The position numbers and the translations under genes are program-made. Below are positions 36,313-49,900 of a DNA stretch of 64,000 bases, piece by piece; position 1 is the stretch's first letter; the number at the start of each line of letters is the position of its first letter. The notes beneath the pieces were generated by a model. The model made no database searches. It was not told the DNA's origin and worked only from the letters and a program-made list of their open reading frames with translations. Where the stretch lies: the NCBI GenBank assembly GCA_037043455.1, contig JAWPHD010001438.1, forward strand, positions 186,001-250,000. The letters run 5' to 3'. The stretch comes from Cyrtodaria siliqua (lineage: Eukaryota; Mollusca; Bivalvia; Adapedonta; Hiatellidae).

Positions 36313-39300
36313 GTAAGTAGCTTTGGTCGCTATGTATGGGTGGGTGCAGGGAGAATTATTTTAAAAACAAAGAACAGTTTAAAAACGAATGAAATTAAAC
36401 ATGGAAAGTGTTGGGAACATGCGAAATCGAATGCAAATTGAATATATAATATATAGGGTAAACAAATTCGACCCGATGGCGGTTTAATGTGACTGGATGG
36501 GCTATCATGACGTGTGTGTACAGCATGGTATTCCTTTTTGGTAGCACTACTCACTGCTGCAAATAAACACCGTCTTGAATGTTAGGGAAGCGGGGGAAAC
36601 GGGTAGAAACAAATAAAATTGGCATTGGGAAGTAGGTGGAAATTGATAAAAGTATTCGTAAAATGAAAAAAAAAAGATATATATCTTTAGATTTGAACAA
36701 AATAAGAACAATTGGCTAATATATGTTTAAGAAGTGGAGAAAGGGGTAAATATATTTTGAGCAGTGGAACATAAGCCACGCTTGTATATAAGTATTTCGT
36801 GATTTTATTGTTGATATGTGTGGCCTGTTGGGTTATATTTATTCTCGGTTATCAGTATGTAAACTTAAGAGTGTCTGAGTGCACCTTTGGGACACAAGGC
36901 CGTCTTTAAACACCAGGTTGATGGGATATAAATTGTATACGAAGAGCTCTTGAGGAAATTACAACATATGAAGTGCCATATTGCGCATATAAAATCATTG
37001 GCATTTATAGTTGGTTTGCTAATTTTGCCCCAGTGACATAGTTATGACATTGTCCGTTTGAACACGGTGTAAAACGTCTACCCGTTCCATGTTATGCTAT
37101 CCCTCCCATGTTCAACCCTGTATCCCTCCCATGTTCAACCCTGTTTCCCTCCCATCTTCAACCCATGTATGTTTGCGAGTTCGCTCTTTACTTATTAACA
37201 TGAATAAATAGTTTACGAATATAATTGATATTATCATAGAAAATTTGAAAGAAAATATTTGTATAAAGTCAGACTGTTTAATTGGATAGTTCAGTAGATT
37301 ATATGTTTATAATTCACTCGAGGTCAGCCGTACGATAGTATTCCATGAACGTGCGTAGCGAGTAAATGGACTACGGCTCACGGAAATCTTACGTATCTTT
37401 CTGTAAACAACACGTCTCACGTCCATATTGGAAAATGTATTGTACTTACTCATTATTCAATACATTCGTCCTTTTATGTTTCATCCTAAATAAACATTTA
37501 ATAAAAAAAATAAAAAATAAAAAAATAATAATAATAATGATATGCGGTATTTATATTACATTCTCATTTAATTTATTATTCAATGCAACCTAATTAACAA
37601 ATTGATATTAGCTGTTTAAATAGTGGTCTCCTGCAAAACGTGTGTGATCGTTGTTTGTGTATGCTAATGTATGATTTGCCATTTGTGACTATTTGAAAAC
37701 TACTTGTTGTAAATTGTATATACTTATGCATTTCACCTGTGTGAAACTGAGTAACTAATAAATAAAGATGAATTGAATTGAAAAATTGAATTACAACTCT
37801 CGGTTAATCTACCGAAAGATCAGATTATAGTATTATCATAATTGCATTTTAAGTAGTTTGAAGTAATTATTTACATTTGTGTAATGCCTAATGATTTTCA
37901 AATACCCTTGTAATGCCTCTATAGAAATGTAACAAACATAGCTTGATACTAATACTAAGTAGTTTGAAGTAAGTATTTGCATTGGTATTAATCCTAATGA
38001 TTTTCAAATATCCTTGTTATTCATCTACAGAAATGTAACAAACATAGCTTGATACTAATACTAAGTAGTTTGAAGTAAGTCTTTGCATTGGTATTAATCC
38101 TAATGATTTTCAAATACCTTGTTATTCATCTACAGAAATGCAATGAAATTATGTTGATACTAAAAATATAATGTTTCCTATTCAGTTGGAGTGCGCATTC
38201 GACGATACAAACTGCACTGCCGTGGTGACTATAACAGGGTTTCGGTAAGTTATATTTATCTGGCAATATGATTGGCTGGCGAGTGGGAGTCATGTTGTTA
38301 TTTTTATTAACGAGAGGGTGTGATACTTCTACGTATATAACTTCTCATAATTATAGGTTATTAGATCGGTATTGGGATATAATTATACACGAGTTCTTCC
38401 ACATAATAATATTGCTCGACTTTAAGCGCGCAATATGTATACGCGGAAGAACGAGTGCATATATCCCAATACAAATCTAATAACATTTTTATTGCATACC
38501 CATTTTGAATAATTAGAACAAAACAATAGGTTTTAACATTTTACTTTCATCAAAAGCATGTATTTGAAACAAACATACTCTCGTAACATCGTGGGAATTG
38601 TTCGCAATGAAACATACTATAACGTGTACATCACATGACAAACTTCCTGTAACCTGAACTGCGAATTGCACCAATCCCTAACGAGTATGCGAAAGAGAAG
38701 TTCCAGTACATATATTTACAGCACGTCAATATGAGCACGTCAATATGGGCGAATATTGACGTTTCCTGTTAAAAAGAAAAATTGAAAGTAAACGGAGCTT
38801 GTAAATGCGTATGTTCTCGAATGTTCTCTTGTCATCACATGCGATACCCGGCGTCGATACTGGTTGCAACATTCATAGTTATTATAACTTATTCATACTG
38901 ACATCACCAATGGCGGTAACAGTCTCCCATATGTATTACTGCCATTGATTATGTGGCGGTTACCACACATTTGGCGGTAACTGCAAACACTTTGCATGAC
39001 TTTCATTTATTATAAATAAGGTATAAATGCTGACAGCCAATACGACAATTATCACTGATAGTATGTTAATTGTTATTTAATCTCTCCTTAGCACATTATC
39101 CTTAAGGCTGCATATGCATCTGGAAAACGAGCCATACTCGTCACAAAGAGGGTGGAGTATGATCCATATGTGTTTGCGTTTTAAAGTAGAATTAAAAATG
39201 AGAATAACATTTGTTTGTGTATGTTTTGAAAGATATGTATATATGAAATTGAAAATTAATCGTTGCTTGTTGAATATGCAACGGGATCGGAGAATAGACT

Positions 39301-42300
39301 CCGATATAAAGGTTTGTTCCTTATCGCATTTACTGTCCAGAAAAAACTTATTTCCATATATTGAAGTTTTCTATTCCTATTTCACTATAATGACATTTAC
39401 ACTTAAAGGGTTTGGTGCACTATTTTCAAGATTTATTTAAAAGGGCCTGAAAATCCTTTAAACAAAAATGCTGAAAGAATTATCAAAATGCCATGAAAAA
39501 TAAAGGAGATATAACATGTATGACCTATTGAAGATGTGCAAAGAAACATAAATGGAGGCGGCCATTTTGGAACGATGACGTCATCGCGCCTTTTCTACCA
39601 TATATGGCATATTGACAAAATGTCTTTTAAAGCAAAGAAAATCACTGCAAATCAAAAATAATCATACAATTTATACATTTGTCATCTGTATATTTATTTG
39701 TAATCAATTTGCAGTGATTTTCTTTGCTTTAAAATATAGTTTGTCAATTTCAATATGCCATATATTGTAAAAAAGCGCAATGACATCATCGTTCCAAGAT
39801 GGCCGCCTACATTGATGTTCTTTGCAAATTATCAATAGGTCATATTACCTTTATTTTTCATGGCATTTTGATAATTCTTTCAGGTTGTTTTAAGATTTTC
39901 AGAGCTCTTTTAAATAAATCTTGTTTGAAAATAGTGCATCAACCCCTTTAACACATTTTTACATCGAACACCTCTACGAATAATGGTCCCCTAATGTGAT
40001 TTAACCAAGAAAATGCATCAAGTTTCCATTATTATATAACATAACATACCAGAAATTATCATATTGTATTTATGTCATTATTAGGCAAGGAGACAACACT
40101 ACCCTAGCTGATTTCGGCTTGAAGACAGATAAACTTCAAACACTATCTCAAGTGACAACTGCGTTAGATTCCTTGATAACGAAGAATGATACACCTGGAT
40201 ATATAGCCATCATATCATTTGATGTTAAACCGTCAGTTACGGACGACTCAGCAACACCCACGACACCGAGCTCAACCACGACGACTCCAACTAACACATC
40301 AACAACGGACGCGGTAACAACTGCACTGATAACACCGCCAACAACAACAGCACAACAGTCCTCGACAATATCGCCGACGTCAGTACAAGTGACAGAGTCA
40401 GTGACAACAACACAAAGTCAAACGGAAACACCATCACAGACGACTGTACAGGCGACAGTGTCACAAACTTCAATGGCATCGGAGTCATCAAAACCCACAA
40501 CAACCGTGTCGACAACACCTTCAGCTACAACTTCAGTTGTATCTCCAACAGACTCGCAGACAACAGCTACAACAACACCAGCAAAGTCATCTTCATCATC
40601 TACAACAACGTACATATCGCCAACGGCTTCTTCTGAAAGTTCAACATCCACTTCGACGTCGGTGCCGTCAGTTATGACAAGTTCGCCACTTGCGACATCA
40701 GGTATAGTTGCGTTGTTGCAATATGTAATTGAGGGAAAGACTAGTTGGTTGGTTGAATGGTGTTTTCAGCACATTTTAGTTTATATATCACGGTCGATAT
40801 ATTAGTGGTGGAGGCAGACCACCAAAGTTCCTGGGTAGGACCAGTACTGTATACCTCCTGCCAATCGTAAGATTCAACACTTTCTCACTAACACGTCGAG
40901 CTCCCAGTGGGATTCGAACTGCCGCAGTGAGAGGCGATATGTTGTCAACGCTTCTGTTTGCGATTGTTTCGTATACAGTACTTTTAAATGTATTTTCTAT
41001 GTTATTGATTTATGGAATGCTGTTTTGGACATCTTGTTTTGGTTGACTGCGTTCTGTAAATGCTACACGTCCTGTCTTATTTACTGAACTGATTATTGTA
41101 TCTGACCAGTGTTAATCGCCTCCGTGGTCGAGGGGTTAACGGCTTTGCGTTGTAAACATTCTCGTCTCTTACCACTGCGGGTTCGACTTGTGAGAAAGTG
41201 TCGATTCTTACGGATGGCGGGAGGTATACATTACTGGTTCTACCCCTACCACAAAAACATCAACCGTTATATATGGCCTAAAATGTTTTAAAATGACGTA
41301 AAACAACATTCAAACAAGCAAACATTTGGTGTACTACTCCCTAGAACAGTATTATTTAGGCATCATTTCTTGCTGTAACTGTTCAAGTGGAAAATCAGTT
41401 TTTTTCTAAGAGAATCTAACAATTCAAAAATGCTCCTAATCATGATAAACTGTTTAAATCGGTCATAATATGGTGTTAGCACTTCGTCGTCCGTCGTCGT
41501 AGTACATCAGACTTTAACCTGCAACCTAATATTGGCCATAACTTGAAAAGTAGTTGACCTATGTTCATAAAACCTCACACACATCTTCATCTTACCTCAA
41601 GGAATGTCGTTTAAAATGTCCAATCTCCGACTTTCATTTTGGCAGAGTTATGCCCCTTTTCATAAAACGTTACCCTGACATCTAACCAAGCTGGAAAAAG
41701 CAACGGCAGGCGACTAAAATGTTCCGTGGAACACCCTTTTAGTAGAATATAAATGTTCAGTATTTGTCCTTTTCATCCTCAAAACCCAACAAAAGTATGA
41801 TGTACCCTCTAACAAACGGTATTGCCATAACAATAACACATAGGTCGTCATTTTGAAAGCGAATAAACATAAACCGCACCACGTTTTGCCTTGAACTATG
41901 TGTAAGAATGATGCTCAGTCTAGTAACGAGTTTAGGGGATGATGGTAACCTCTAGTCTTGCAACACAAACCATCATCATTTAGCGTATATATGCCACCGG
42001 CGGTAATCTCTGTATTGCACTTGTGTTTTGCAGTATACACGTCATCATCATCAAGCGTACACATGTCATCATCAAGCGTACACATGTCATCATCAAGCGT
42101 ACACATGTCATCATCGGTCGCCTCACCAAACACGATTCTGATGAAGAGCAGCTTTTTGATGTATGGAGGGATAGAGTGGGACAAGTCAATGGCGGACGAG
42201 CAGTCTAATAGTTCCACCCTCTTACGCACATATGTCGATAACCAGGTAAATTTCACATGCAACTACTGCAAATTGCCTGTTTTATTACACAGCCAAACCG

Positions 42301-45300
42301 TCTTTATTATTGAGAGTTCTGTAAAACTTGAATACGGGTGAAAGCATTATCAAAATCGGACGATTAAGAAAGACGAAATGATCATTTGAAGATTCTGTTA
42401 AACCGGATATGGAAACCGCCATTTTGAGAGCTATGACATCACCGTTCTAAATGATCATATACGGAATATTTATAAACATGAAAATTAGCTGATTTATATG
42501 GAAAAAAATGACAGCAACTGTACGAAAAATATGTATACTTAATGGAAATAATGCTTTATATGACCAGTAAAGGATTTTGCATTCATTTGAAATGATTTTC
42601 TTTGCTTTAAATTATATTTATCAATATTTCATATATGGTAATTTGGAACTATAACGTCATAGTTTTCAAAATGACGGCCCCATATCCGTTTTAGGACAAC
42701 CTTCAAATGGTCATATCTTTTTTGTTTATCATCCGGTTTTGAATTCTTTCTCCTTTTTCCAAGTTTTTCGTAACTCAAAAATTAAGCTTGTTTGGCTGTG
42801 TTACATTTCCTTTAATTTTGTAGAAAGGTAAATAAATGAATAATAATTGTGTGCTTACTAACAGTAGTACTTTAGTTATATCCTAACTTGATGGTGATGA
42901 CGCTATGTACTAGAGGTGCATGCATCTTAAAGTCATGGCACCTTCGCGGTTTTTATAAGGAGATTTAAAGTATATATACATACTGTTCTAATACTTGGAT
43001 ATTTCAGTCAAGGGATTGGATACATTGGGATCCGAGAACTGTGACTACTCTTGCTGTAGAACTGAACAGTAAATGGAACAATATGCAATAGCACAGACAT
43101 ATTAATAAACAGATAGGAAACTTCCTACCTTAACCAATGAAGTAACCAAAATACCATGTGCCTGGCACCTTAGAGTTTCCTTCTAAAATGTATCGCATCT
43201 CTCTCAGTTATTCACTGATTTTGATGAGAATACGTTTAAAAGATTCATAGTGAATAGCAAAATGGGATTATAACAATATATATTTATTTTGTGAATAAGA
43301 AATTGTATAAAAAGATGTTTAAAGTTAAAAATGGCATCATTTTTCGCTTTTCTCTTAAAGTTTCCGTCAAACTCCTTTTTTTGCTCTAAATGTAAGAGAA
43401 AGAAAACTGCTAACAATGGAAAGAAAATTGTGATGGGATTTGGCATGAATGAAACTTGCAACTATAACATCTTCATGATTTGTGTGAGTTGGGAAATAAT
43501 TTGTGAAATTTTCGCACTGTGCCACGTGAAATTTAGATAATATTCGTAGTATCCAATCTATTTGTTATTAGGTCTGTGGCAATTGTAAGGACGACTGGTA
43601 TCATAGTATAGATTATTGCATATCGTCCCAGTTACTTTTTTGTTGGATAGTTAGAGTAGGACCTAGTTTCCAGATTCCAATGTATCCGTTCTCTATCTCT
43701 GGTGCAGCTGTAAATCGCCTAAGATAATGAATTAGTGAGCCGATACGTCAAACAACAATTCAGGGTATAGGTGGAAACCATTTGTATTTGTCTTGTCAGG
43801 ATATTACTTGCCGGAATAATTGTACTGGGAGAAAAACACACGTCGGCTTGTGGTTTTATTGTTACTGGTCCTTATGATCATCGAGAAAAATACAAGTGAC
43901 TTTGAAGTAGATAGCGCTGAAGCCGTTGCTAAGGGTGACGTAAGAGATGCTGCTCCTTACACAACAACCCTTCATCCATAGACGCAATATATCTGAAAAT
44001 ACTACTTTATTCTCGTTGTTGTGTTTGTTGTTTTTCAGTATTGTATTGTATTGTGTTTTATTGTATTGTATTGTATTGTATTGTAGTGTATTGTAGTGTA
44101 TTGTATTGTATTGTATTGTATTTCAGATAAAGGATTTACTAACCGCATTCAACATCCAATTGATATCAATCAAGACTATGACTTTCAGGTGAGTAAATTT
44201 GTTTAATTAATTTTGGATCATATCAACGTCTTAACCCTTCAATAAAATTAAGTTATGGGATTACTTACAAACATTATAGTTTTTTACATAGAGGATCTTA
44301 CATGAGTACTCATTAATTATTGAATTTATTAAACGAGTTGGCAAAATGTTATAATGCGAGGCTCTTGCCGAGCATTATATCATTTTTGCTAACGAGTTTA
44401 ATAAATTCAATAATGAATGAGAACGAATGTTAGATTCTATTTATCACATAACTCACATATCGACTTTTATTGCATTGTGCCTGTCGCTTTAACACGCGAA
44501 GCCGACATAAACTGTGGGAATTGGATCATAGTCATTATTGATTTTTTGGACAGCGCATATTAGGCTTATTTGCATGCTTATATAACTAGTGGTATATCGA
44601 AAATATAGAATAGTGTTAATCCACTCCCATACCGTAAGTTATATGATACAATTATATATAGGAAAAAAAAGACGCTCCTGATACAGAGTCCACCTATATA
44701 GGTTCTGTTAAGGGGATGAACGACAATCAAGAAAAAAGGCATCGAGCTTTTAAATGAAGCATATCGATATATTATAGATATATATACTGAGTCAAAAAAA
44801 AGAAAGTGTGTACATCATTTGTTTCTTTTAAATAGTCAAAAGGTTGTCTTTAAAAGCATAGCGCTTTAAACCGTTGCTAGGGTACGTGAGAGTTATTACA
44901 TCGTATATTACCTCTCATGAACTGACTCAATAAAACTGTGTGCTTTTTTCCTATCTTTGTTTAAGTTCGTTGCTTCCCAGTTACTGTATTTATGTACTAA
45001 AATATATCCCGCCAACAACATCCACATTTTACTTCATATATACACCGTTTTTAAACCTACGGACGACGACGTGTATATATATATATATTACTTACCTATT
45101 TTGAGAATCCAAACTCTGTAGACACAATATAAGCAGTTTTAAACAGCCAGGCGAAACTTCAAAACTAGAGCGTCGAATTAAGAGTTACCAACTCATAATT
45201 CATTTCACGCGTATTCGATCACGGGTATTTTAAGAAACCGTGAATAAACCTTTACGTTTAATTGGCACATATACATTATTATATGACCTGAATACCTGGA

Positions 45301-46941
45301 TAGAGTTTTGATAAACAGTTTTGTAGTGTAATTTTGAGGTTATTTGGCGGGTTAGTTTCTTTATTTTGATTACAGTCAGGGCCCTATATATACAGACGTC
45401 GCGGTATTTATGTACTAAAACATTTAATATTAATTTGATTACAGTCAGGGCCCTATATATACAGACGTCGCGGTATTTATGTACTAAAACATTTAATATT
45501 AATTTGATTACAGTCAGGGCCCTATATATACAGACGTCGCGGTATTTATGTACTAAAACATTTAATATTAATTTGATTACAGTCAGGGCCCTATATATAC
45601 AGACGTCGCGGTATTTATGTACTAAAACATTTAATATTAATTTGATTACAGTCAGGGCCCTATATATACACACGTCGCGGTATTTATGTACTAAAACATT
45701 TAATATTAATTTGATTACAGTCAGGGCCCTATATATACAGACGTCGCGGTATTTATGTACTAAAACATTTAATATTAATTTGATTACAGTCAGGGCCCTA
45801 TATATACAGACGTCGCGGTATTTATGTACTAAAACATTTAATATTAATTTGATTACAGTCAGGGCCCTATATATACAGACGTCGCGGTATTTATGTACTA
45901 AAACATTTAATATTAATTTGATTACAGTCAGGGCCCTATATATACAGACGTCGCGGTATTTATGTACTAAAACATTTAATATTAATTTGATTACAGTCAG
46001 GGCCCTATATATACAGACGTCGCGGTATTTATGTACTAAAACATTTAATATTAATTTGATTACAGTCAGGGCCCTATATATACAGACGTCGCGGTATTTA
46101 TGTACTAAAACATTTAATATTAATTTGATTACAGTCAGGGCCCTATATATACAGACGTCGCGGTGTTTATGTACTAAAACATTTAATATTAATTTGATTA
46201 CAGTCAGGGCCCTATATATACACACGTCGCGGTGTTTATGTACTAAAACATTTAATATTAATTTGATTACAGTCAGGGCCCTATATATACACACGTCGCG
46301 GTGTTTATGTACTAAAACATTTAATATTAATTTGATTACAGTCAGGGCCCTATATATACAGACGTCGCGGTGTTTATGTACTAAAACATTTAATATTAAT
46401 TTGATTACAGTCAGGGCCCTATATATACAGACAACGGGACTGAACATTCATCAGTTAAGGTAGAATGGGTCGGCGAGTTCGATGCGTTGGTGACGCCCGG
46501 CGAGGTGAAGAGAGCGCTTGTATGGGCAGTTAATAATAACATGATTACTCTAGTAACCGTAGACACCGACTCTATCACTACCGAAGGTAATGTGTGCTAT
46601 ATTTGTTACGTAGATATTGGTATTCATAATTTTAGCATTTCCTATATTTCCGAAATTGTGAGATTTTCTTTCTGTAAATACAAATGGTGTTAGTCGGACT
46701 TTCTCGTCAGTTTATATATAAGAAAAATCAAAATGGTCGACCATAACTTAAGTTAAATGACATAATATATCAAAATGTGTGTTTTAAAATAATTCAAAAC
46801 TAATAGGAGACACATAAATGTCTTATCACAACAACTTATTTTTTAGACAGAAACAAGTGTCATTTGAGCATCAATTATAAACAGTGAGTCCATCACCTAC
46901 CCAAATATGTAGGTGTGACCATGTTATGCTAAAATTACGAA

Positions 46942-46985
<44 letters not shown>

Positions 46986-49900
46986 TATGTGTTTTTTTTT
47001 CACATTAGCAGGTAGATTGTGAATTTATTCTTACTATAGTAGACCCCTTATTTTAGACCCTTGCTGTTGACCCTTGTTGTCGACCTTGACTGTCGACCCT
47101 TTTTGCTGTCCCTTGCTGATGACTTTTTATATTGACCATTTCTGTTGACCATTATATTTTACCTTACTGTTTTTAAAAAAGCACGCGTCCTTTTATTGTG
47201 TCTCCTTTTCGAAGAAAAATGCGTTACATTGGGATCACTTTGTGGTCCGTTAGTCCGTCAGTCCGTCCGTCCTTCGGTCAGTCCGTCATGAAAACTTAAC
47301 GTTGGCTATAACTTTCTAATTTCTTGATACTTCTTCATCAAACTTTCAATATAAACTCGTCATGACACCATCGACATGACCATACTAAAATATGAAGGTC
47401 AAGTTCGCACTGAAGGTCATTATATGGGTTAAATACACATTATTGTTTTTTCACAAATACTTAACGTTGGCTATAACTTCCTCATTTCTTAATATTTCTT
47501 CATCAGACTTTCAATATATACTCATCATGACAACACCGACATGACCATACTAAAATATAAAGGTCAAGGTCACATTGAAGGTCATTATAAAGGTTAAATA
47601 CTCGTTTTTTTTCAACAAGAATACTTAACGTTGGCTATAACTTTCTCATTTCTTAATATTTCTTCATCAAACTTTCAATATATACTCATTATGACAACAC
47701 CGACATGACCATACTAAAATATAACGGTCAAGGTCAACTAAAGGTCATTATAAGGGTAAATACTCCTTTTTTTCTACACGAAAACTTAACGTTGCTTATA
47801 ACTTTCTCATTTCTTGATATTTCTTCATCAGACTTTCAATATGTACTCATCATGACAACACCGACATGACCAGACTAAAATATAAAGGTCAAGGTCAACT
47901 GAAGGTCATTATAAGGGTTAAATACTTCTTTTTTTCTTCACGAAAACTTAACGTTGCCTATAACTTTCTCATTTCTTGATATTTCTTCATCAGACTTTCA
48001 ATATGTACTCATCATGACAACACCGCCATGACCATACTAAAATATAAAGGTCAAGGTCACACTGAAGGTCATTATATGGGTTAAATACTCAGTTTTTGCT
48101 TCACGAAAACTTAACGTTGCCTATAACTTTCTCATTTCTTGATATTTCTTCATCAGACTTTCAATATATACTCATCATGACAACATCGACATGACCATAC
48201 TAAAATATAAAGGTAGGTCAAGGTCACACTGAAGGTCATTATATGGGTTAAATACTCATTTTCTTCTCAAAAACTTAACGTTGGTTATAACTTTCTCATT
48301 TCTTGATATTTCTTCATCAGACTTTCAATATATACTCATCATGACAACATCGACATGACCATACTAATATGTAAAGGTCAAGGCCACACTGAAGGTCATT
48401 GTATGGATTAAGTACTCATTTTTTCTTCACGAAAACTTAGTCAGGACAGTTTGTCAAGGTCATTTATCTGGGTCCAAAAAAACTTGTTATACTGACAAAG
48501 CGCTGACAGGCGACACACGTGTTCCGCGGAACACCAGTTATAAACATATTCTAGCTTCTGTTGTTTTTTAACTTCCGAACTGACATCAAAATAAAAATAT
48601 GAATTACGTTACAAATCATGTAGCAGTCGACAAATTCCAACTTCTCATGGAATCCAACGTTTGTTAAAAGCTAGACTGGCATTGTTTTAACAGAAGAAAA
48701 TATTTTTAAAAAATCAAATAAAACTTCTTGATTTGTTATGAATAATTTAGCAGTAAGTTTAAGTTAGTGATATATAGTATACACTATAATAACTGGTAGA
48801 ATTGTTTTCATTAATGGACTTACTAAACTCGACTAAGACTTATTAAAAATCATATCGTGAAACCAAACAAAAACTAATTTTCCTTTTTGTCTTAATCAGT
48901 TTGATCACGTTCGTGTGTGTTGTCACGGTATCAAATAATGCCATCGTTGCTGATGTACATCCGTTCAATCGTGTTTTATTTTTCCTTATACTTGGCATAG
49001 AGAAGCACTAACTTTGCATAGCGTGTACAAATATACTCACGGTCAATGAAAACGCACCACAAAATAAATCCTTTTACGAGATAGAATTTGAGTCATTTAG
49101 GACAAAATATTATATAATCCATATAAAGAGTCGATATTTTAAAAAACTTACGTGCATATCTGGATTTAGTGCATTCCACACTGGTTATGAAATCCTCGTG
49201 CACTTCTGGTTTTCTTCAGGTGCATCGCACAAAGAAATCATTTTCTCAAAAACATTCATGGCATAATACTGTCAGACGTCAAACAATAAAAACGCCAGTA
49301 AAACCAAATGGAATTTATTTAGATACAAATTAATGGAGCTGGACATTTAGTGGAACAGTTTTTTTATGATTATCCATAGTAAACAATGTTAATAGACAAG
49401 GTAGATAACTGCGTAAATGCTTGTCATCAAAGCCACCTAAAATTTGAAAATATTGGTTCAGCAGTTTTATTTCAATTGGTTTGCGAATAATCAGTCAAAC
49501 AGCATAAACATATGGCGTTAATGGTGCGTTTTCATTGACAGTATATTTTGCTTCTAGATCGGTAGTATCCACAAAATATATAGATAACTCTGTTTCTTTT
49601 ATGTGGCAGATTAACACCTGTATATTGCTAATTAGAAAATCATGAGTTAAAGGTGTTGATGCACTGTTTTCAAACAAATTTATTTTAAATGGCTCTGAAA
49701 AATATCAAAATACCATGAAAAATGAAGGAGATATGACCTATCGAAAACGCGCAAAGAAACATCTTGGAATTATGACGTCATCGCGTCTTTTTACCATGTT
49801 ATGGCATATTGACAAAATATGTTTTAAATCACTAACTCACTGTAAATTGATTAAAAATAAATATACAAATGTAAAATGCATACATTGTATGCTTATTTTT

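Noticed and set aside
43013..43070. Possible exon coding SRDWIHWDPRTVTTLAVELN
   Set aside because: An acceptor is present, but no donor keeps the phase needed between 42245 and 44127, where the SEA2 exons already join in frame.
45230..46463. Long ORFs on both strands (405 codons minus, 365 codons plus) as repeat proteins
   Set aside because: They exist because 69 is a multiple of 3 and the unit lacks stops in those frames. The true exon uses a third frame in which each unit has a stop.
46431..46586. Alternative acceptor at 46430 (atatacag) for the SEA2 third exon
   Set aside because: Joining 44188 to 46431 shifts the frame and gives a stop within a few codons; the 46410 site keeps the SEA reading.
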